Shown here one piece after another: positions 18,169-26,835 of a stretch of 64,000 bases of DNA (position 1 is its first letter; the number at the start of each line of letters is the position of its first letter). Origin of the DNA: Chitinophagaceae bacterium (GTDB taxonomy: Bacteria > Bacteroidota > Bacteroidia > Chitinophagales > Chitinophagaceae); assembly GCA_014879565.1 (NCBI GenBank), contig JACSRW010000025.1, positions 1 through 64,000 on the forward strand, in the 5' to 3' direction. A model generated the notes under the pieces. The model did not search any database. It was not told the DNA's origin and worked only from the letters and a program-made list of their open reading frames with translations. The position numbers were made by a program, and so were the translations under genes.

Positions 18169-19434
18169 TTAGTGTTTTATATCAGCTGTTTGTCCGGGCT
18201 GGTGTTTGTATTTGAATGTAACCAGGAAGAGTACAGCAATCACCAGTGAATAGGTCGCGAAGGAGAACCAGATATTCTGCCAGTCTTTAGTTCCGGCTGC
18301 ATCCGTGAAATAGTCCACAATTTTACCAGCAAATAAACCACCCAGGATTGCCCCGAGACCATTGGTCATCAGCATAAACAATCCCTGTGCACTGGCCCTG
18401 ATCTCCGGCCTAGCTTCCCGGTCAACAAACAATGAACCCGAGATATTAAAGAAGTCGAATGCCATTCCATAAACAATCATAGACAATAACAGTAAGGTCA
18501 GTCCGCTTCCGGGATTTCCGACGCCGAATAAGGCAAAGCGAAGCACCCAGGCTATCATACTGAAAAGCATCACTTGTTTGATACCGAAGCGGCGGAGGAA
18601 GAAAGGAATCGTAAGGATAAACAGGGTTTCCGAAATCTGCGATAAGGAGATCAGGATATTACTGTGCTTCACTGCAAAACTGTCAGCATACTCTGGTATT
18701 TTTCCAAAATCACCCAGGAAGGGATTCCCGAACATATTCGTAATCTGTAATGCGGCCCCGAGGAACATGGCGAACAGGAAAAATTTTGCCATCATCGGGC
18801 TTTTGAACAACTGGAAGGCATCGAGACCAAGCCGCGTGGCAAATGATTTTTTCTCAGTTGACTTGTTAGTATGGACCGGAGGCAGTGTAAAGCAATAGAG
18901 TCCGGTGAAAACACTGGCCACTGCAGCAAAATAGAACTGATTACTGTTTTGTGTCCAACCGAGCAGGTCAACGGCCCATTCGGCCACAATGAAACCAACA
19001 GTACCCCAAACCCTGATCGGGGCAAAACTCTTTTGTATATCAAAATTATTTTTACTGAGCAGGCTGTAGGACACCGAATTACTCAGGGCAATTGTCGGCA
19101 TATAGAAACAGCTGACTGCGAATATGGCCCAATACATATCAGCCGCATTGGTAACGGTGCTGGCATAATAAAGGGCGAAGCCGCCAAGGATATGACTGAT
19201 CCCCAGTACAATTTCGGCCCGGATATACTTATCGGCCAATATCCCCAGCAAAGCCGGCATAAACAATGAAGCCCAACCCATCGTGCCATAGGTATTCCCC
19301 ACTTTAAATCCCAGGTCCAGGTCTACGGGATTATTAAAACTGGTAAACATATAGCCACCCAGGGAAATCAGCCAGATACCCCATACAAAAAACTGCAAAA
19401 AGCTTAATGTCGTAAGGCGCACTTTCAGGTTCAT
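18169..19434 (-). CDS. MFS nucleoside transporter, NupG/XapB type
   Basis: The 421-residue protein has 12 predicted membrane segments and matches the nucleoside:H+ symporter branch of the major facilitator superfamily. The N-terminal SFLQFFVWGIWLISLGGYM and the later WGTVGFIVAEW segment are typical of that branch. It probably imports nucleosides across the inner membrane. A nucleoside phosphorylase gene lies 6 kb away (25104-25982), which would fit a salvage route, but the two are not linked in an operon. It is a single-gene unit that diverges from mqnE. Which nucleoside it prefers cannot be told. Confidence 0.9.
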   Translation of the reverse strand: MNLKVRLTTLSFLQFFVWGIWLISLGGYMFTSFNNPVDLDLGFKVGNTYGTMGWASLFMPALLGILADKYIRAEIVLGISHILGGFALYYASTVTNAADMYWAIFAVSCFYMPTIALSNSVSYSLLSKNNFDIQKSFAPIRVWGTVGFIVAEWAVDLLGWTQNSNQFYFAAVASVFTGLYCFTLPPVHTNKSTEKKSFATRLGLDAFQLFKSPMMAKFFLFAMFLGAALQITNMFGNPFLGDFGKIPEYADSFAVKHSNILISLSQISETLFILTIPFFLRRFGIKQVMLFSMIAWVLRFALFGVGNPGSGLTLLLLSMIVYGMAFDFFNISGSLFVDREARPEIRASAQGLFMLMTNGLGAILGGLFAGKIVDYFTDAAGTKDWQNIWFSFATYSLVIAVLFLVTFKYKHQPGQTADIKH

Positions 19435-19528
19435 GAGAAAACTTTTTTGAAAATGGATGCTATGAAAGGGGAAGATAAGAATTTTTCCGGCCCGATAATT
19501 TTCCGGTAAAAGGCATTGCCGGTCTGCT

Positions 19529-19536
19529 TAACTTTG
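19529..19536 (+). promoter_or_regulatory. -7 promoter element for mqnE
   Basis: TAACTTTG matches TAnnTTTG exactly, 20 bp upstream of the mqnE ATG at 19557. No clear -33 TTG is seen at the usual distance. Confidence 0.55.
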
Positions 19537-19556
19537 CCTATTAATCTGCCTGAATT

Positions 19557-20693
19557 ATGATGACCGATACAGTACTTGCACCCGAACTACAGCCCATTGC
19601 GGCGAAAGTAATGGCCGGTGAGCGTATTACAGATGAAGAGTGTCTCCTGCTTTTTGAAAAAGGCAGCCTTGGATTTGTCGGCAGCCTGGCCAACACGATC
19701 AGGGAAAGGTTACACGGGGATAAAGTTTTTTTTAACCGGAATTTCCATATTGAGCCGACGAATGTCTGTGTATTCAGTTGTAATTTCTGTTCCTACAGCC
19801 GTATTTATGCGCATAAGGAAGACGGCTGGGAGCTGAGCATAGAACAGATGCTGGACATGGTTAAAAAGTATGACGGCCAGCCCGTCACCGAAGTGCATAT
19901 CGTGGGCGGTGTGCATCCGAAAATGGATCTCGTTTTTTTTGCGGAACTCCTGAAAAAGATCAAGGCCCACCGGCCTGACCTTCACATAAAAGCTTTTACT
20001 GCTGTGGAATATGATTATATGTTCCGCAAAGCAAAAATGTCCGTGGAAGAGGGACTGCAGTTCCTGATCAGTGCCGGGCTGGATTCCATTCCCGGAGGCG
20101 GGGCTGAGATCTTTCACCCGGAGATCCGGGAAAAAATCTGCGCCGACAAAGTGAACGGGGAGGGCTGGCTGAACATTCATGAAACCGCCCATCGCATGGG
20201 GCTCCATTCCAATGCCACCATCCTGTACGGCCATATTGAGTCTTATGCGCACCGGGTGGACCATATGCGCCGCCTGCGTGAACTGCAGGATCGCACGGGG
20301 GGCTTCAACACCTTTATTCCGCTTAAATTCCGCAATAAGGATAATGATATGAGCGCTGTTCCGGAAAGCTCTCCGGTTGAAGATATGCGGATGTATGCCA
20401 TTGCCCGTATTTACCTGGATAATTTCCCGCACCTGAAAGCCTACTGGCCCATGCTGGGTCGCCAGCAGGCCCAGTTATCCCTCTCATTTGGTGTGGATGA
20501 TATAGACGGTACTATTGACGATACCACCAAAATCTACAGCATGGCCGGTGCGGAAGAACTCAATCCCGCCATGAGTACCGCCGACCTGGTCAACCTGATC
20601 CGGCAAGTCAACCGGATACCGGTGGAAAGAGATACACTCTACAACGAATTAAAGAACTACGGAAACGAAGTGATTGCTGAATCGCTCAGCTAA
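19557..20693 (+). CDS. mqnE: Aminofutalosine synthase, menaquinone pathway
   Basis: This 378-residue radical-SAM enzyme joins a carboxyvinyl-oxybenzoate to the adenosyl radical in the futalosine route to menaquinone. The cluster motif CxxxCxxC is at Cys71, Cys75 and Cys78, inside HIEPTNVCVFSCNFCSYSR, which is the MqnE rather than the MqnC form. The N-terminal block with GERITDEECLLLFEKGSLG fits the same family. The companion gene mqnA lies 18 kb away at 38320-39063; mqnB, mqnC and mqnD are not in the window. The annotation rests on conserved motifs and length. Confidence 0.94.
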   Translation: MMTDTVLAPELQPIAAKVMAGERITDEECLLLFEKGSLGFVGSLANTIRERLHGDKVFFNRNFHIEPTNVCVFSCNFCSYSRIYAHKEDGWELSIEQMLDMVKKYDGQPVTEVHIVGGVHPKMDLVFFAELLKKIKAHRPDLHIKAFTAVEYDYMFRKAKMSVEEGLQFLISAGLDSIPGGGAEIFHPEIREKICADKVNGEGWLNIHETAHRMGLHSNATILYGHIESYAHRVDHMRRLRELQDRTGGFNTFIPLKFRNKDNDMSAVPESSPVEDMRMYAIARIYLDNFPHLKAYWPMLGRQQAQLSLSFGVDDIDGTIDDTTKIYSMAGAEELNPAMSTADLVNLIRQVNRIPVERDTLYNELKNYGNEVIAESLS

Positions 20694-20824
20694 AGGCAGT
20701 CAGACCGGTTCGGCTTTAAAAGAAAAACGGCCTTTCCGGAATTACAACAGAGATGATATCAGGTCATCCCCTGCCGTATTCCCGGGAAAGCCGGTTTGCG
20801 GAAGAAAAAATGCAATAACAGGTT

Positions 20825-21370
20825 TCAGAAACTATTTTCTTCTTCTTCTCCCCCCTCTTCTCCGGAAAAACCATTTTCTTTCTCCTCTTCACCGGTATCT
20901 TCAAATGTCAGTACCGTTTGTGTAACCTCCACCTCCCCATCCGGTGTTAAAAAAACTTCTTTTACTTCCTCTACCATTACCGGGGCTTCCATAACCGGAG
21001 CCGCGGGAACCGGGCGGGGCTGAGGGGCTGCTTTTACTTTTTTAACAGGGGCTTTTTTAACCAGCGGTTTTTGGGGTGCCGCTTTTTTTACCGCTTTCTT
21101 TACTACCTTCTTCGCTGATTTTTTTGTCACTTTCTTTGCAGAAGGCTTCACTTTTTTCGGAGTGGTTTTCTTTTTAACCGCTTTTTTGGCGGCCTTCTTC
21201 ACCACTTTTTTCGCTGTTTTTTTTGCGGCCGGTTTAACCCGGGCTTTTGCTTTTACCGCTTTTTTCTTTTTCGGGGCAGCTTTCTTTTTTACTATCTTTT
21301 TTTTAGCCACCGGTTTTTTCCGGGGAGCAGGTTTGGCGACTTTTTTCTTTGCTTTCTTTTTAGTTGCCAT
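20825..21370 (-). CDS. Histone H1-like lysine-rich protein with an acidic tail
   Basis: This 181-residue protein is split into two regions of opposite charge. Residues 1-118 are built from lysine, alanine, proline and valine in irregular repeats (KKAAKKAVKKK, AKKVVKKAAK) like the C-terminal tail of histone H1 and the bacterial Hc1/Hc2 and AlgP-type proteins. After a proline-rich hinge (about 118-130), the last 50 residues are acidic and end in a Glu/Gly-rich stretch. The basic part should bind DNA without sequence preference; the acidic tail may moderate that or contact partners. The whole frame shows the biased lysine codons on one strand, and the opposite frame is a poly-F/A shadow. It stands alone between mqnE and sdaA. 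It could be a nucleoid protein, but function is inferred from composition only. Confidence 0.85.
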   Translation of the reverse strand: MATKKKAKKKVAKPAPRKKPVAKKKIVKKKAAPKKKKAVKAKARVKPAAKKTAKKVVKKAAKKAVKKKTTPKKVKPSAKKVTKKSAKKVVKKAVKKAAPQKPLVKKAPVKKVKAAPQPRPVPAAPVMEAPVMVEEVKEVFLTPDGEVEVTQTVLTFEDTGEEEKENGFSGEEGGEEEENSF

Positions 21371-21480
21371 GATTATGTGTTTAAGAATGGATAAATGGGT
21401 GCTGATGCGCTAATAAATTTACAACATCCTTTCAGTAACCTGCAAGCCTTCCGCAAAAAATAATACGTTTTCCCCGGGTA

Positions 21481-22908
21481 TCAGCATTCGGGCAGACTCA
21501 ATGGCACATTCACGGCCAGTCCCCCATCCGCGGTTTCCTTGTACTTATGGTTCATGTCAAGGGCAGTATCCCACATGGTTTTGATAACCGCATCCAGGGA
21601 GACTTTGGCAAAATCGGGGGTACTCTGAAGGGCCAGCTGGGACGCTGTTATGGCCTTTATCGCTCCCATGGTATTGCGCTCAATACAGGGCACCTGTACC
21701 AGACCGGCAATCGGATCACAGGTCAGTCCCAGGTGGTGTTCCATGGCTATTTCGGCAGCCATCAGCACCTGCTTCTGCGAACCGCCCATACATTCTGTAA
21801 GTCCTGCGGCCGCCATTGCCGACGATACCCCGATCTCTGCCTGGCAGCCTCCCATCGCCGCAGAAAGGGTGGCCCCTTTTTTGAAAATACTGCCCGTTTC
21901 CCCGGCAGCCAGGAGAAACTGGATAATTTTTTCCTCCCGGTTCCCGTCACAAAATGTAATATAATACTGGAGTACGGCGGGTATTACCCCCGCCGCCCCG
22001 TTGGTAGGGGCGGTTACTACCCGGCCAAAAGAGGCGTTTTCCTCATTCACCGCGAGGGCAAAACAACTGACCCAGTCAAGTGTGTATTTAAAATCGCTGC
22101 CACCCGCCCGTATAGCAGCGAGCCAGCTTTCGTAATCCTGGTAAGATCGTCCGCCCGTCAGTTTCCGGCTGAGTTCGGGGCTCCGTCTTTTTACATGCAG
22201 CCCACCGGGCAACATACCCGGCGTATGACAGCCCCGGTACATACAATCCCGCATTACCTGCCAGATCCGTAATGCCGCTTTTTTGATTTCCGCATCGGAG
22301 CGCCAGGCCAGTTCGTTTTCCATCACTACTTCCGCAATACCCATCCCCGTTTTCATACACCAATGCAGGAGATCCGCCGCCGTATTTACCGGAAAAGGAA
22401 GCTGCAATTTCCGGCTGTTTTGTTTTTCTTCCCCTTCCATTATTACGAATCCCCCGCCTACCGAATACCAGGTTTGTGCAATGTCTTCCCCGTTATCCAG
22501 GCTGGCCAGAAATGTCAGGGCATTGGGATGATAGGGTAATGTTTCACTATAGAGAAATTCAATATCTTCTGCCGGACTAAAACCGGTTTCCTTTCTTCCG
22601 TTGAGCAGGATTTTCTGCATGGACCGGATGTCTGCTACCCGGCTGTCAATGCTGTTCACATCAAACAGTTCGGGATCTTCCCCGCATAAACCCAGTTGAA
22701 CGGCAATATCTGTACCATGACCTTTTCCGGTCTTGGCCAGTGAACCATACAACAATACCCTCACCTGGCTGACCCGGTCCAGAGTACCGGTTCTCTCCAG
22801 ATACTGAACAAAATGACGGGCAGCTTTCCAGGGACCCAAGGTATGTGAGCTGGAAGGCCCCACCCCTATCTTAAATATGTCAAAAACGGAAATGGCTTCG
22901 TATGGCAA
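21481..22908 (-). CDS. sdaA: L-serine dehydratase (ammonia-lyase), single-chain iron-sulfur type
   Basis: The 475-residue enzyme converts L-serine to pyruvate and ammonia. It has the N-terminal beta domain beginning [20 protein letters not shown] (residues 7-26) and a C-terminal alpha domain with the [17 protein letters not shown] segment and the cysteines that hold the [4Fe-4S] cluster. Length matches fused SdaA/SdaB proteins (about 455). It is a single gene. No serine transporter is adjacent. Confidence 0.96.
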   Translation of the reverse strand: MPYEAISVFDIFKIGVGPSSSHTLGPWKAARHFVQYLERTGTLDRVSQVRVLLYGSLAKTGKGHGTDIAVQLGLCGEDPELFDVNSIDSRVADIRSMQKILLNGRKETGFSPAEDIEFLYSETLPYHPNALTFLASLDNGEDIAQTWYSVGGGFVIMEGEEKQNSRKLQLPFPVNTAADLLHWCMKTGMGIAEVVMENELAWRSDAEIKKAALRIWQVMRDCMYRGCHTPGMLPGGLHVKRRSPELSRKLTGGRSYQDYESWLAAIRAGGSDFKYTLDWVSCFALAVNEENASFGRVVTAPTNGAAGVIPAVLQYYITFCDGNREEKIIQFLLAAGETGSIFKKGATLSAAMGGCQAEIGVSSAMAAAGLTECMGGSQKQVLMAAEIAMEHHLGLTCDPIAGLVQVPCIERNTMGAIKAITASQLALQSTPDFAKVSLDAVIKTMWDTALDMNHKYKETADGGLAVNVPLSLPEC

Positions 22909-22935
22909 GATGAAAATTTTCAGGTAAAATTAGGA

Positions 22936-22968
22936 CAAAAAAACCCCGCCGCTGCAAGCAGGGCGGGG
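22936..22968 (-). terminator. Terminator after the FKBP isomerase gene
   Basis: CCCCGCC (22944-22950) pairs with GGCGGGG (22962-22968). Read on the minus strand, the hairpin is followed by a T run (A at 22936-22943). It ends the FKBP transcript and separates it from sdaA. Confidence 0.75.
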
Positions 22969-22999
22969 AAGCAGAGCATAAGCAGTAAAGGCTCGGCAC

Positions 23000-23467
23000 T
23001 TATTGAACATCGACAAGTTGAACTTCAAAATAAAGTATGGAGTTGCCGGGTATCGCTCCCACTCCGTTACATCCATATGCCAGGGAAGATGGAAGAATCA
23101 GTTTGATTGTCCCCCCTTTTTGTACCAGCGGTAAACCCAGTTGCCAGCCGGGGATAACCTGGTCGAGCGGAAAAGTCGCCGGCGTACCATTCTGGGAATC
23201 AAAAACAGTCCCGTCAAGCAGTTTTCCCACATAGCGTACGGATACGGTGGAATTGAGTGTGGGTGCCGGTCCTGTACCGGGTGTTGTGACCTGGTACAAT
23301 AATCCGCTGCTGTGTTCCGTAGCAGTAATCCCGTTGCTGTTGGCATAATTCAGCATCGTGGCTTTTTCACTTTCCACTGTTTTGTTCCGGCAGCCATTAT
23401 CCTTCAGGCATCCGGAAAATAAGATAACCAGTAAAAGAGCTGCAAATCCTGTGAGAATGTTCTTCAT
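23000..23467 (-). CDS. FKBP-type peptidyl-prolyl isomerase, lipoprotein
   Basis: The 155-residue protein has a lipoprotein signal (LVILFSGC, about residue 20) followed by a short linker and an FKBP domain (about 65-154) with the VSVRYVGKLLDGTVFDS strand and the GWQLGLPLV turn that line the active site, and the final SILYFEVQLVDV strand. It catalyses proline isomerisation and probably helps protein folding in the periplasm. The start at 23467 was chosen over an upstream in-frame ATG because it starts the signal peptide. The upstream neighbour (23539-23856) is on the same strand, 71 bp away. Confidence 0.94.
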   Translation of the reverse strand: MKNILTGFAALLLVILFSGCLKDNGCRNKTVESEKATMLNYANSNGITATEHSSGLLYQVTTPGTGPAPTLNSTVSVRYVGKLLDGTVFDSQNGTPATFPLDQVIPGWQLGLPLVQKGGTIKLILPSSLAYGCNGVGAIPGNSILYFEVQLVDVQ

Positions 23468-23538
23468 GTCCGATTTTTGGTGCATACCCGGACTAAGACC
23501 TCCCGGAGGCCCGGTCCGCTGCAATGATTAAAAAAAAA

Positions 23539-23856
23539 TTAGTCTGTTTTTTTCCGGGAAAGTAGTTCCCGGTACCGCTGTTCGTTTTGTTCCCAGCGGT
23601 GACGGGCCGAAAAGATGACAATAAATACGACAATGAGCAGGGAAGCCAGCAGCAAAATGATGATCAGGGACTTGTTTTCCCGGAAAAATACCATTTGTGC
23701 CCTCCCGTACCAGCCGGATAACAAATTGGCAAAGATGGCCACTACCAGTAACATGGCCAGCGGCAGTCCTGCATACAGCTGATAAAGTACCTTTTTCCGG
23801 CTTTCCCTGTTTTTTTCCCAGAAATCAATAAAGTCTTCTTCTTCCCTGTTCAGCAT
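23539..23856 (-). CDS. Small membrane protein with two membrane segments
   Basis: This 105-residue protein has an acidic N-terminus (LNREEEDFIDFWEKNRES), then two hydrophobic segments (about 25-47 and 60-80) and a basic C-terminal tail. I do not recognise a family with a known function. The ATG at 23856 is preceded by an exact -7 promoter element only 9 bp away (23865-23872), which argues against the longer frame that starts at 23940. The gene is divergent from the HU/SPOR gene and reads towards the FKBP gene. Confidence 0.75.
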   Translation of the reverse strand: MLNREEEDFIDFWEKNRESRKKVLYQLYAGLPLAMLLVVAIFANLLSGWYGRAQMVFFRENKSLIIILLLASLLIVVFIVIFSARHRWEQNEQRYRELLSRKKTD

Positions 23857-23864
23857 AATTGACG

Positions 23865-23872
23865 CAAAAATA
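23865..23872 (-). promoter_or_regulatory. -7 promoter element directly before the small membrane protein
   Basis: The minus strand reads TATTTTTG, an exact TAnnTTTG match, with 8 bp between it and the start codon. With initiation a few bases downstream, the mRNA would have almost no 5' leader. Confidence 0.5.
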
Positions 23873-23944
23873 ATCTCCCGGAGGCTGACATACTTGCGAA
23901 GCTGCCATAAAATAATTAATTTGTACCCTTTAAATACCAATACG

Positions 23945-24889
23945 TTGAAAATCTCCCTGCTGATGGCCCAGTTCCTCTACAGTCAGAAACGACTGGATGT
24001 CCCCGGAATGGGCAGTTTTTACCTTGACCCGGATATTGTTATAGACCCGGATGCAGCAAAAAACAATAAAGAAACCCTTACGGGAGTCCGTTTTGAGTAC
24101 AACCCTGCTCTGAAAGATAACCCGGAACTGACTGAGTTTATTGCCCGGCAGACCGGTAAACTGAAAGCACTGGCCAGCGCTGACCTTGAGTCCCATCTCC
24201 TGCTGGGCCGGCAATTCCTCAATATCGGCAAACCTTTTGTCCTGGATGGTATCGGACAACTTATTAAAACACAGGCGGGACCGCTGGAGTTTGTCCCTGG
24301 CATTCTGCATCCTGAAATTCTCCGGGAAATACCGGCCAGAACCGTTATTACCGAAACCAGTCATAATGAAAAGGAAGCGGATTACCGGGATCTGCTCAGC
24401 CGCAGGCGAAATACCGGCAACTGGAAAAAGCCGCTGGCATTTGTGCTCGTACTGGCCGGTATTGCTGTCGCGATCTGGGGAGGATATACTATTTATAAAA
24501 TGACGGCAGATACGGAAGAAAACCGGCAGACCAGCGGCACCGTCCCGGCCGCAGATACTCAACCGGTAAACAATGCTTCTGTACAGGGTAATACTCCTGC
24601 TGATACGGCCCGCAAACAGGTGGCTTTACCGGCAGATACCCTGCCGGTTTTGTCACAGCCTGCCGGTCAATACCGGTTTGTTGTGGAAACGGCGACCCGT
24701 CAGCGCGCTTTTCAACGGTACCAGAAACTCAAAAGTCTGCCCTCAGATATCCGGATGGAAACAGCCGACTCACTGACTTTTAAACTTTTCTACCAACTGA
24801 ATGTGGCCGCAGCGGATACCAGCCGTATACTGGATTCGCTCCGGACCAATTATACCCCTAAATGGAGCCGGGCCTATATTGAGTTCTGA
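23945..24889 (+). CDS. Membrane protein joining an HU-like (CCDC81-type) domain to a SPOR-like domain
   Basis: This 314-residue protein has an N-terminal region (residues 1-120) resembling the prokaryotic HU/CCDC81 module, starting with a short helix and RLDVPGMGSF and including the GKPFVLDGIGQL segment. A single membrane segment follows (about 163-183), then a Thr/Ala/Pro-rich linker, and a C-terminal SPOR-like fold (about 240-312) of the kind that binds septal peptidoglycan. The topology puts the HU-like part in the cytoplasm and the SPOR-like part in the periplasm. The TTG at 23945 fits the family start; an ATG at 23962 is the alternative. The protein may link DNA or another partner to the division site; this is inference. 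Confidence 0.8.
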   Translation: MKISLLMAQFLYSQKRLDVPGMGSFYLDPDIVIDPDAAKNNKETLTGVRFEYNPALKDNPELTEFIARQTGKLKALASADLESHLLLGRQFLNIGKPFVLDGIGQLIKTQAGPLEFVPGILHPEILREIPARTVITETSHNEKEADYRDLLSRRRNTGNWKKPLAFVLVLAGIAVAIWGGYTIYKMTADTEENRQTSGTVPAADTQPVNNASVQGNTPADTARKQVALPADTLPVLSQPAGQYRFVVETATRQRAFQRYQKLKSLPSDIRMETADSLTFKLFYQLNVAAADTSRILDSLRTNYTPKWSRAYIEF

Positions 24890-24907
24890 TAAAAGTCTGT
24901 AAATAAG

Positions 24908-24955
24908 TAAGCCTGTCTCCTTACGATCAGCGGGAAGACAGGCTTATACTTTTTC
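24908..24955. terminator. Terminator between the HU/SPOR gene and tRNA-Cys
   Basis: TAAGCCTGTCT (24908-24918) pairs with AGACAGGCTTA (24936-24946), followed by a T-rich stretch (24949-24954). It can end the plus-strand HU/SPOR transcript, and its hairpin could also end the minus-strand tRNA-Cys transcript. Confidence 0.8.
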
Positions 24956-24959
24956 AGGG

Positions 24960-25030
24960 AGGTTCCGACCGGATTCGAACCGGTGTAGGAGCTTTTGCAG
25001 AGCTCTGCCTAGCCACTCGGCCACAGAACC
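24960..25030 (-). tRNA. tRNA-Cys (anticodon GCA)
   Basis: Read on the minus strand, the sequence folds into a cloverleaf. The acceptor stem GGTTCTG/CGGAACC closes 7 bp including one G-T pair, the anticodon stem GAGCT/AGCTC encloses the loop CTGCAAA with anticodon GCA, and the T arm is CCGGTTCGAATCCGG. The discriminator base is U, the known key identity element for cysteine tRNA. The CCA end is not encoded. Confidence 0.96.
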
Positions 25031-25045
25031 ATTTTTAAACCGGTG

Positions 25046-25053
25046 CAAAAATA
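25046..25053 (-). promoter_or_regulatory. -7 promoter element for tRNA-Cys
   Basis: The minus strand reads TATTTTTG, an exact TAnnTTTG match, 15 bp upstream of the tRNA 5' end. It lies back to back with the promoter of the nucleoside phosphorylase gene (25059-25066). Confidence 0.6.
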
Positions 25054-25058
25054 ATGCA

Positions 25059-25066
25059 TAATTTTG
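25059..25066 (+). promoter_or_regulatory. -7 promoter element for the nucleoside phosphorylase gene
   Basis: TAATTTTG matches TAnnTTTG exactly, 37 bp upstream of the ATG at 25104. Only 5 bp separate it from the divergent tRNA-Cys -7 element. Confidence 0.6.
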
Positions 25067-25103
25067 AAATAGAACTAAATAGTATCTAATTCAACTGGAA
25101 CAT

Positions 25104-25982
25104 ATGAACCGTATAGCCGAATCAGAACTGATCATAAACAGCCGGGGTGCGGTTTACCACCTTGACCTTCGTCCGGAAGAACTGGGTGATACCGTGGTTA
25201 CGGTGGGCGATCCGGACCGGGTAAAGGAAGTAAGCAAGTATTTTGACCAGGTGGAAGTGAAAAGACAACACCGTGAATTTATCAGTCATACAGGCAGGGT
25301 CGGGAAAAAACGGATAACCGTTCTCTCTTCAGGTATCGGACCGGATAATATTGATATCGTATTAAACGAACTGGATGCCCTGGCCAATATTGATTTTACA
25401 AGCCGCGAGATCCGCAAAGAACTGAAAGCGCTGAATATTATCCGGCTTGGCACGTCCGGTTCTTTGCAGGAAGATATTCCGGTTGACAGTTTTGTAGCTT
25501 CCACTCACGGACTGGGTGTGGATAACCTGCTGAACTTTTACCGGCACGAACATAATGACGAGGAAAAAGAACTGCTGCATTCCTTTATCACCCATACCCA
25601 GATTCACAGCCAGACCGGCGATCCGTATATTACCCGTTGCGCCACTTCACTGATCAAACATTTTGTGGAAGGTTTTCACCAGGGCATCACAGTGACCTGT
25701 CCCGGCTTTTATGGCCCCCAGGGCAGGATACTCCGGCTGGGCATCCGTAACCCTGAACTGATCAACCGGCTTTCCGATTTCCGATTTGGCCCGCACCGGA
25801 TCAGTAATTTTGAAATGGAAACCTCCGCTATTTACGGGCTGGGAAAATTACTGGGACATCATTGCCTCGCGCTGAATGCCATTGTGGCCAACCGGGTGAA
25901 AAAAGAGTTCTCAAAAGACGGTCAGGCCGCAGTTGAAAACCTGATTAAAAAATTCATTGAAAAATTTGACGCAGCAATCTGA
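25104..25982 (+). CDS. Nucleoside phosphorylase, uridine phosphorylase-like
   Basis: The 292-residue enzyme belongs to the PNP/UDP family: VGDPDRVKEV near residue 35 binds phosphate, SSGIGPDN forms the next strand-turn, and the base/ribose site includes FEMETSAIYGLG near residue 233. These enzymes cleave nucleosides with phosphate to give free base and ribose-1-phosphate. The GDPDRV motif points to the uridine phosphorylase branch, but substrate choice cannot be fixed. Because the futalosine pathway is present, a futalosine hydrolase role was considered; the GDPDRV form and length argue against it. The stop overlaps the dapF start (ATGA), so the two genes are translationally coupled. Confidence 0.88.
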   Translation: MNRIAESELIINSRGAVYHLDLRPEELGDTVVTVGDPDRVKEVSKYFDQVEVKRQHREFISHTGRVGKKRITVLSSGIGPDNIDIVLNELDALANIDFTSREIRKELKALNIIRLGTSGSLQEDIPVDSFVASTHGLGVDNLLNFYRHEHNDEEKELLHSFITHTQIHSQTGDPYITRCATSLIKHFVEGFHQGITVTCPGFYGPQGRILRLGIRNPELINRLSDFRFGPHRISNFEMETSAIYGLGKLLGHHCLALNAIVANRVKKEFSKDGQAAVENLIKKFIEKFDAAI

Positions 25983-26785
25983 TGCAATTTCACTTTGTAA
26001 AATACCAGGGTACCGGTAATGATTTTATACTGGCAGATAACCGGCAAAACGAATACAGCGGACTGACGACCGCACAGATCAACGCACTTTGTAACCGGCG
26101 TTTTGGCATTGGTGCAGACGGATTAATGCTGCTCAATGAGAAAGCGGGCTATGATTTCGAAATGAAATATTACAATGCCGACGGTAAGGAAGGCAGTATG
26201 TGCGGAAACGGAGGTCGTTGTATCACCAAATTTGCCTGGCACCTGGGTATACACCGTCCTGTTTATCATTTCCTGGCAAGTGACGGGCCACATGAAGCTG
26301 AAATTGATATTGACGGCGTGGTTTCGTTAAAAATGAAAGATGTCAGGCATATCAGCCGTTTTCATAATGACTTTATCCTGGATACCGGCTCCCCGCATTA
26401 TATCAAACTGGTAAACCAGGTGATGGATCTGGATGTATATAAAAAAGGACACGATATCCGGTACAGCCGGGAATTTGCCGAAACGGGTATTAATGTAAAT
26501 TTTGTGGAACAGCAGGAAAACAGCAACCGGATCCGGGTGCGTACCTATGAGCGGGGGGTGGAAGACGAAACTTATTCCTGCGGAACCGGGGTAACGGCCG
26601 CCGCCCTTGTCAGTTACCACAATGAAAACGGTTTTAACGAAATTGAAGTAACCACCCTGGGGGGGAATCTTTCCGTGGAGTTTGAACGGGCTGAAGACGG
26701 CAGTTACCACAATATCTGGCTGTGCGGCCCGGCAGACAGAGTTTTTGAAGGCCGGATTGAACTCAAACAGGTAACCGGGATTTAA
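25982..26785 (+). CDS. dapF: Diaminopimelate epimerase
   Basis: This 267-residue enzyme converts L,L- to meso-diaminopimelate for lysine and cell-wall synthesis. Both catalytic cysteines are present: one in MCGNGGRC (near residue 77) and the other in YSCGTGVTAA (near residue 200). The N-terminal GTGNDFILADNR and overall length fit the family. It overlaps the preceding phosphorylase stop by 1 bp (ATGA). The corA gene with its own promoter starts 50 bp downstream. Confidence 0.97.
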   Translation: MQFHFVKYQGTGNDFILADNRQNEYSGLTTAQINALCNRRFGIGADGLMLLNEKAGYDFEMKYYNADGKEGSMCGNGGRCITKFAWHLGIHRPVYHFLASDGPHEAEIDIDGVVSLKMKDVRHISRFHNDFILDTGSPHYIKLVNQVMDLDVYKKGHDIRYSREFAETGINVNFVEQQENSNRIRVRTYERGVEDETYSCGTGVTAAALVSYHNENGFNEIEVTTLGGNLSVEFERAEDGSYHNIWLCGPADRVFEGRIELKQVTGI

Positions 26786-26820
26786 TAATCCGCCGGGGAC
26801 AGATTCTCACCCCCTGCGCT

Positions 26821-26828
26821 TACCTTTG
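26821..26828 (+). promoter_or_regulatory. -7 promoter element immediately before corA
   Basis: TACCTTTG is an exact TAnnTTTG match ending 7 bp before the corA ATG. If transcription begins a few bases downstream, the message is leaderless or nearly so. Confidence 0.55.
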
Positions 26829-26835
26829 CGCCGGC

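Noticed and set aside
20825-21370. Repetitive lysine-rich region as a CRISPR array or satellite repeat
   Set aside because: The repeats are irregular, have no fixed spacer length, and keep one open reading frame; the signal is protein-level.
25104-25982. Nucleoside phosphorylase as futalosine hydrolase (MqnB)
   Set aside because: The GDPDRV motif, length and EMETSAIYGLG segment fit the uridine phosphorylase branch better.
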